Shown here piece after piece: positions 5,635 through 7,582 of a stretch of DNA of 7,582 nucleotides; position 1 is the first letter of the stretch, and each line of letters starts with the position of its first letter. A model generated the notes under the pieces. The model ran no database searches, was not told where the DNA came from, and saw only the letters and a program-made list of their open reading frames with translations. This DNA is from Spirosomataceae bacterium (GTDB taxonomy: Bacteria; Bacteroidota; Bacteroidia; Cytophagales; Spirosomataceae): the NCBI GenBank assembly GCA_030731175.1, contig JANQUM010000149.1, positions 1 to 7,582 of the forward strand. Reading direction: 5' to 3'. The position numbers were made by a program, and so were the translations under genes.

Positions 5635-7582
5635 TTGAATAAAAACACTACTAATACATTTGTAAAGCAACTTCCCGCCAATATTTTTGCGGGTTTTGTC
5701 GTTTCTCTAATTGCCCTTCCATTAGGTTTGGGGCTTGCGTTAGCTTCCGGGGCACCGCCCATTGCGGGTATTATTTCGGCGGTTGTGGGTGGTTTTATCG
5801 TCTCTATTTTGGGCGGAACGCACGTTACAATTGCCGGCCCAGGAAATGGGTTGGTGGTTGCGGTGCTATCTTCCATCACCATTTTGGGGGCGGGAGATAT
5901 GTATCAAGGTTACCTTTATACACTTGCCGCTATAATTATTTCAGGGGCGGTAATTGTGTTGCTCGCCTTCTTGAATTTGGGTAAACTCTCAGATTTCTTC
6001 CCATCGGCGGCAATTCAAGGAATGCTTGCGGCGATCGGAATTATCATTTTGGCGAAGCAATTTCACATCATGGTTGGTAACTTAGATGCCGTTGGCTCAC
6101 CGATTGAACTACTTTTGACCATACCGGTTTCGCTGATTGACGTGCTGAGTAATCCTGAAATTCGGGCGGCGGCGTTAGTTGGTATTTGCAGTTTGCTAAT
6201 AATGGCGTTCTATCCCAAAATTCGTAATAAATACTTTCAGTTACTTCCCGCTCCGATGTGGATCGTACTGCTTTCCGTAGGACTTTCCTACTATTTTGAA
6301 ACCACAGCTGGCATTACAAATCCTATTCCTGAGCGATTTTTTGTTTCAATTCCCGATAATTTACTTACTAATTTCCCGACTCCCGATTTCAGTAAAATCG
6401 GTGACATTGATTTCATCATGGCAACGTTCACGATAACGATGATTGCAAGTATCGAGTCGTTATTAAGCATCAAAGCCGTAGATAAATTAGACCCAAAACG
6501 TCGCCGTTCTAACGTAAATAAAGGACTGCGAGCGTTAGGAATCGCTACGATTGCTTCCGGGTTTTTGGGTGGCTTGAACGTAGTAAAAGTAATTGCACGA
6601 AGTTCTGTGAATGTAAATAATAACGCCACCAACCGAAGTGCGAACTTCTTTCACGCGTTGTTTTTATTATTATTCATTTTGCTATTCAAAGAGCAATTGC
6701 AGCATATTTCGTACCCGGCTTTGGCGGCAATATTGGTTTACACGGGTTACAAATTAGCTTCGCCGGAAACCATCGCCAAAATTGCGAGCGTTGGAAAAAT
6801 GCAGTTACTAATTTTCTTTCTTACGTTGTTCACCACGTTGCTTACCAGCTTGATAATAGGTATTGTAACCGGTATTGCGGCAACATTTATTGCCCACATT
6901 ATTTTAACGAAAAATGTGCGGCTTTTCTTCCAAAACATCAAAGTGCAGAACGTTTCCATAAAGGAAGAAGCCGATGGTAAAGTAAACGTAAAAGTGAAGC
7001 ACTTTGCCAGTTTTGCCAATTTTTTCCGCTTGAAAAAGGTACTTGATAGTATCGAGCCAAACCAAAAAGTGGTAGTTGATATGCGGGAATGCTCTTTCGT
7101 AGATGATACCGTGATGGAAAGTCTGTGGGATTACGAACAAATTTTTGACAAGCACAACGGAGAATTGCAGGTTATTGGGCTTGATTTGCATGATGCCGAA
7201 AGCCATCATCCATTTGCTTTTAGAAGGATGTTACGTTTTATGCCATTTGTAGAACGTTCTGAGAGTCCGCTCACGCAACGGCAGCAGGGAATTACGGATT
7301 ATATGCAGCACTTGGAGTGGTCGTACAATCCGAACAACGATTACCACATGTACTTTATCCGTAATTTTATTTATTTTAGGGTGCGGCAGGTAGATCATAT
7401 TTACAACCTCGCTACCAATGAAAAAGAGACGATAAAATCATTTGATATTGAGTATTCAGAGGGGAGTTTTATTGCTGAAGAAGAGTTACATGCCTCCATG
7501 GTGTACGTTCGTGCTCAGCCCGATACGCCCGCTTTTACGCTCGATAAAGGCGATATTTATGAACGCCTGCATTACCTTGGAA
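5635..7582 (+). CDS. SulP (SLC26) family anion transporter with STAS domain, 3'-partial
   Basis: The frame is open from the TAA at 5626-5628 to the right edge, giving 649 codons without a stop. The only workable start is TTG 5635 (M-N-K-N); the next in-frame ATG, at 5899, would remove the first two membrane segments. No Shine-Dalgarno sequence is seen, as is usual in this phylum. Residues 13-69 hold TM1-TM3 motifs: A-L-P-L-G-L-G-L-A-L-A-S-G-A-P-P and, in TM3, I-A-G-P-G-N-G. The SulP core is S-I-E-S-L-L (Glu274), D-P-K-R-R-R-S-N and G-F-L-G-G-L-N, followed by A-R-S-S-V-N (Arg322). A STAS domain follows (443-535), then an extra C-terminal module. SulP proteins are inner-membrane transporters or exchangers of anions such as sulfate, bicarbonate or dicarboxylates. 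Glu274 aligns with the acidic TM8 position proposed to bind sodium in BicA, but substrate and ion coupling cannot be assigned. Bacteroidota SulP genes often neighbour carbonic anhydrase; any such gene would lie beyond the window. Confidence 0.92.
   Translation, partial: MNKNTTNTFVKQLPANIFAGFVVSLIALPLGLGLALASGAPPIAGIISAVVGGFIVSILGGTHVTIAGPGNGLVVAVLSSITILGAGDMYQGYLYTLAAIIISGAVIVLLAFLNLGKLSDFFPSAAIQGMLAAIGIIILAKQFHIMVGNLDAVGSPIELLLTIPVSLIDVLSNPEIRAAALVGICSLLIMAFYPKIRNKYFQLLPAPMWIVLLSVGLSYYFETTAGITNPIPERFFVSIPDNLLTNFPTPDFSKIGDIDFIMATFTITMIASIESLLSIKAVDKLDPKRRRSNVNKGLRALGIATIASGFLGGLNVVKVIARSSVNVNNNATNRSANFFHALFLLLFILLFKEQLQHISYPALAAILVYTGYKLASPETIAKIASVGKMQLLIFFLTLFTTLLTSLIIGIVTGIAATFIAHIILTKNVRLFFQNIKVQNVSIKEEADGKVNVKVKHFASFANFFRLKKVLDSIEPNQKVVVDMRECSFVDDTVMESLWDYEQIFDKHNGELQVIGLDLHDAESHHPFAFRRMLRFMPFVERSESPLTQRQQGITDYMQHLEWSYNPNNDYHMYFIRNFIYFRVRQVDHIYNLATNEKETIKSFDIEYSEGSFIAEEELHASMVYVRAQPDTPAFTLDKGDIYERLHYLG
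6961..7239 (+). other. STAS domain of the SulP transporter
   Basis: Residues 443-535 lie after the last membrane segment and have the alternating strand-helix layout of STAS domains. The central strand and loop read V-V-V-D-M-R-E-C-S-F-V-D-D-T-V-M-E-S-L (479-497). Thr492 sits where anti-anti-sigma factors have their phosphorylated Ser. The following strand, L-Q-V-I-G-L-D, leads into S-H-H-P-F-A-F-R-R (523-531). In SulP proteins this domain is cytoplasmic and contributes to dimerisation and regulation. Whether Thr492 is modified here is unknown. Confidence 0.8.
7240..7582 (+). other. Post-STAS C-terminal module of the SulP transporter, incomplete
   Basis: Residues 536-649 continue well past the usual end of a SulP-STAS protein. 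The stretch begins with a basic/polar helix (T-Q-R-Q-Q-G, 547-552), then L-E-W-S-Y-N-P and two aromatic-rich strands (Y-F-I-R-N-F-I-Y-F), then a beta-rich part containing D-I-E-Y-S-E-G-S-F-I-A-E-E-E. There are no membrane segments, so it should be cytoplasmic. I do not recognise a named domain; similar tails occur, as I recall, in other Bacteroidota SulP proteins. It is cut by the window edge. Confidence 0.6.

Noticed and set aside
6291..7209. Minus-strand reading frames of 90-113 codons opposite the SulP gene
   Set aside because: They run antisense to conserved SulP and STAS coding sequence, and their hydrophobic runs reflect the complement of the transporter.
5583..7582. Functional operon of the surface protein with the transporter
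   Set aside because: The 52-base gap and shared strand allow co-transcription, but a possible separate promoter and unrelated roles give no real support for a joint system.

Overview
The window looks like a chromosomal piece of a member of the Bacteroidota, most likely of the Cytophagales type. Four things suggest this: SprB-type repeats, a C-terminal type IX secretion (T9SS) sorting domain, Ig-like modules of the kind found in CHU_C-associated proteins, and genes without Shine-Dalgarno sequences. Lineage below phylum is an inference. Only two genes are present, both on the + strand and both cut by a window edge.

Bases 1-5582 are the C-terminal 1859 codons of a giant secreted, cysteine-rich modular surface protein. 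Its reading frame is already open at base 3, so the true start lies upstream. The module order I read is: two SprB repeats; Ig-like pair A1-B1; small Cys/Trp modules D1 and D2; two further Ig-like modules; D3; a WY/GCES module C1; then two successive copies of a larger A-B-C-C block; a conserved globular region; an FN3-like module; and the T9SS type A sorting domain. The protein is probably exported by T9SS and anchored to the cell surface or released, with a role in adhesion or gliding. The ligand cannot be told from sequence.

Bases 5583-5634 are a short spacer holding a 6-bp hairpin and a weak Bacteroidota-type promoter candidate.

Bases 5635-7582 are the first 649 codons of a SulP/SLC26-family anion transporter. 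It starts at a TTG and runs off the right edge. It has the transport domain, a cytoplasmic STAS domain and a further C-terminal module of over 100 residues. Substrate (bicarbonate, sulfate or another anion) is unknown.

Nothing in the sequence links the two genes functionally beyond orientation and closeness. I found no RNA gene, CRISPR array, insertion sequence or defence system, and no convincing previously undescribed system. The points most worth a second look are the higher-order repeat architecture with lost Ig cysteines in the adhesin, and the altered core motif and extra C-terminal module in the transporter.
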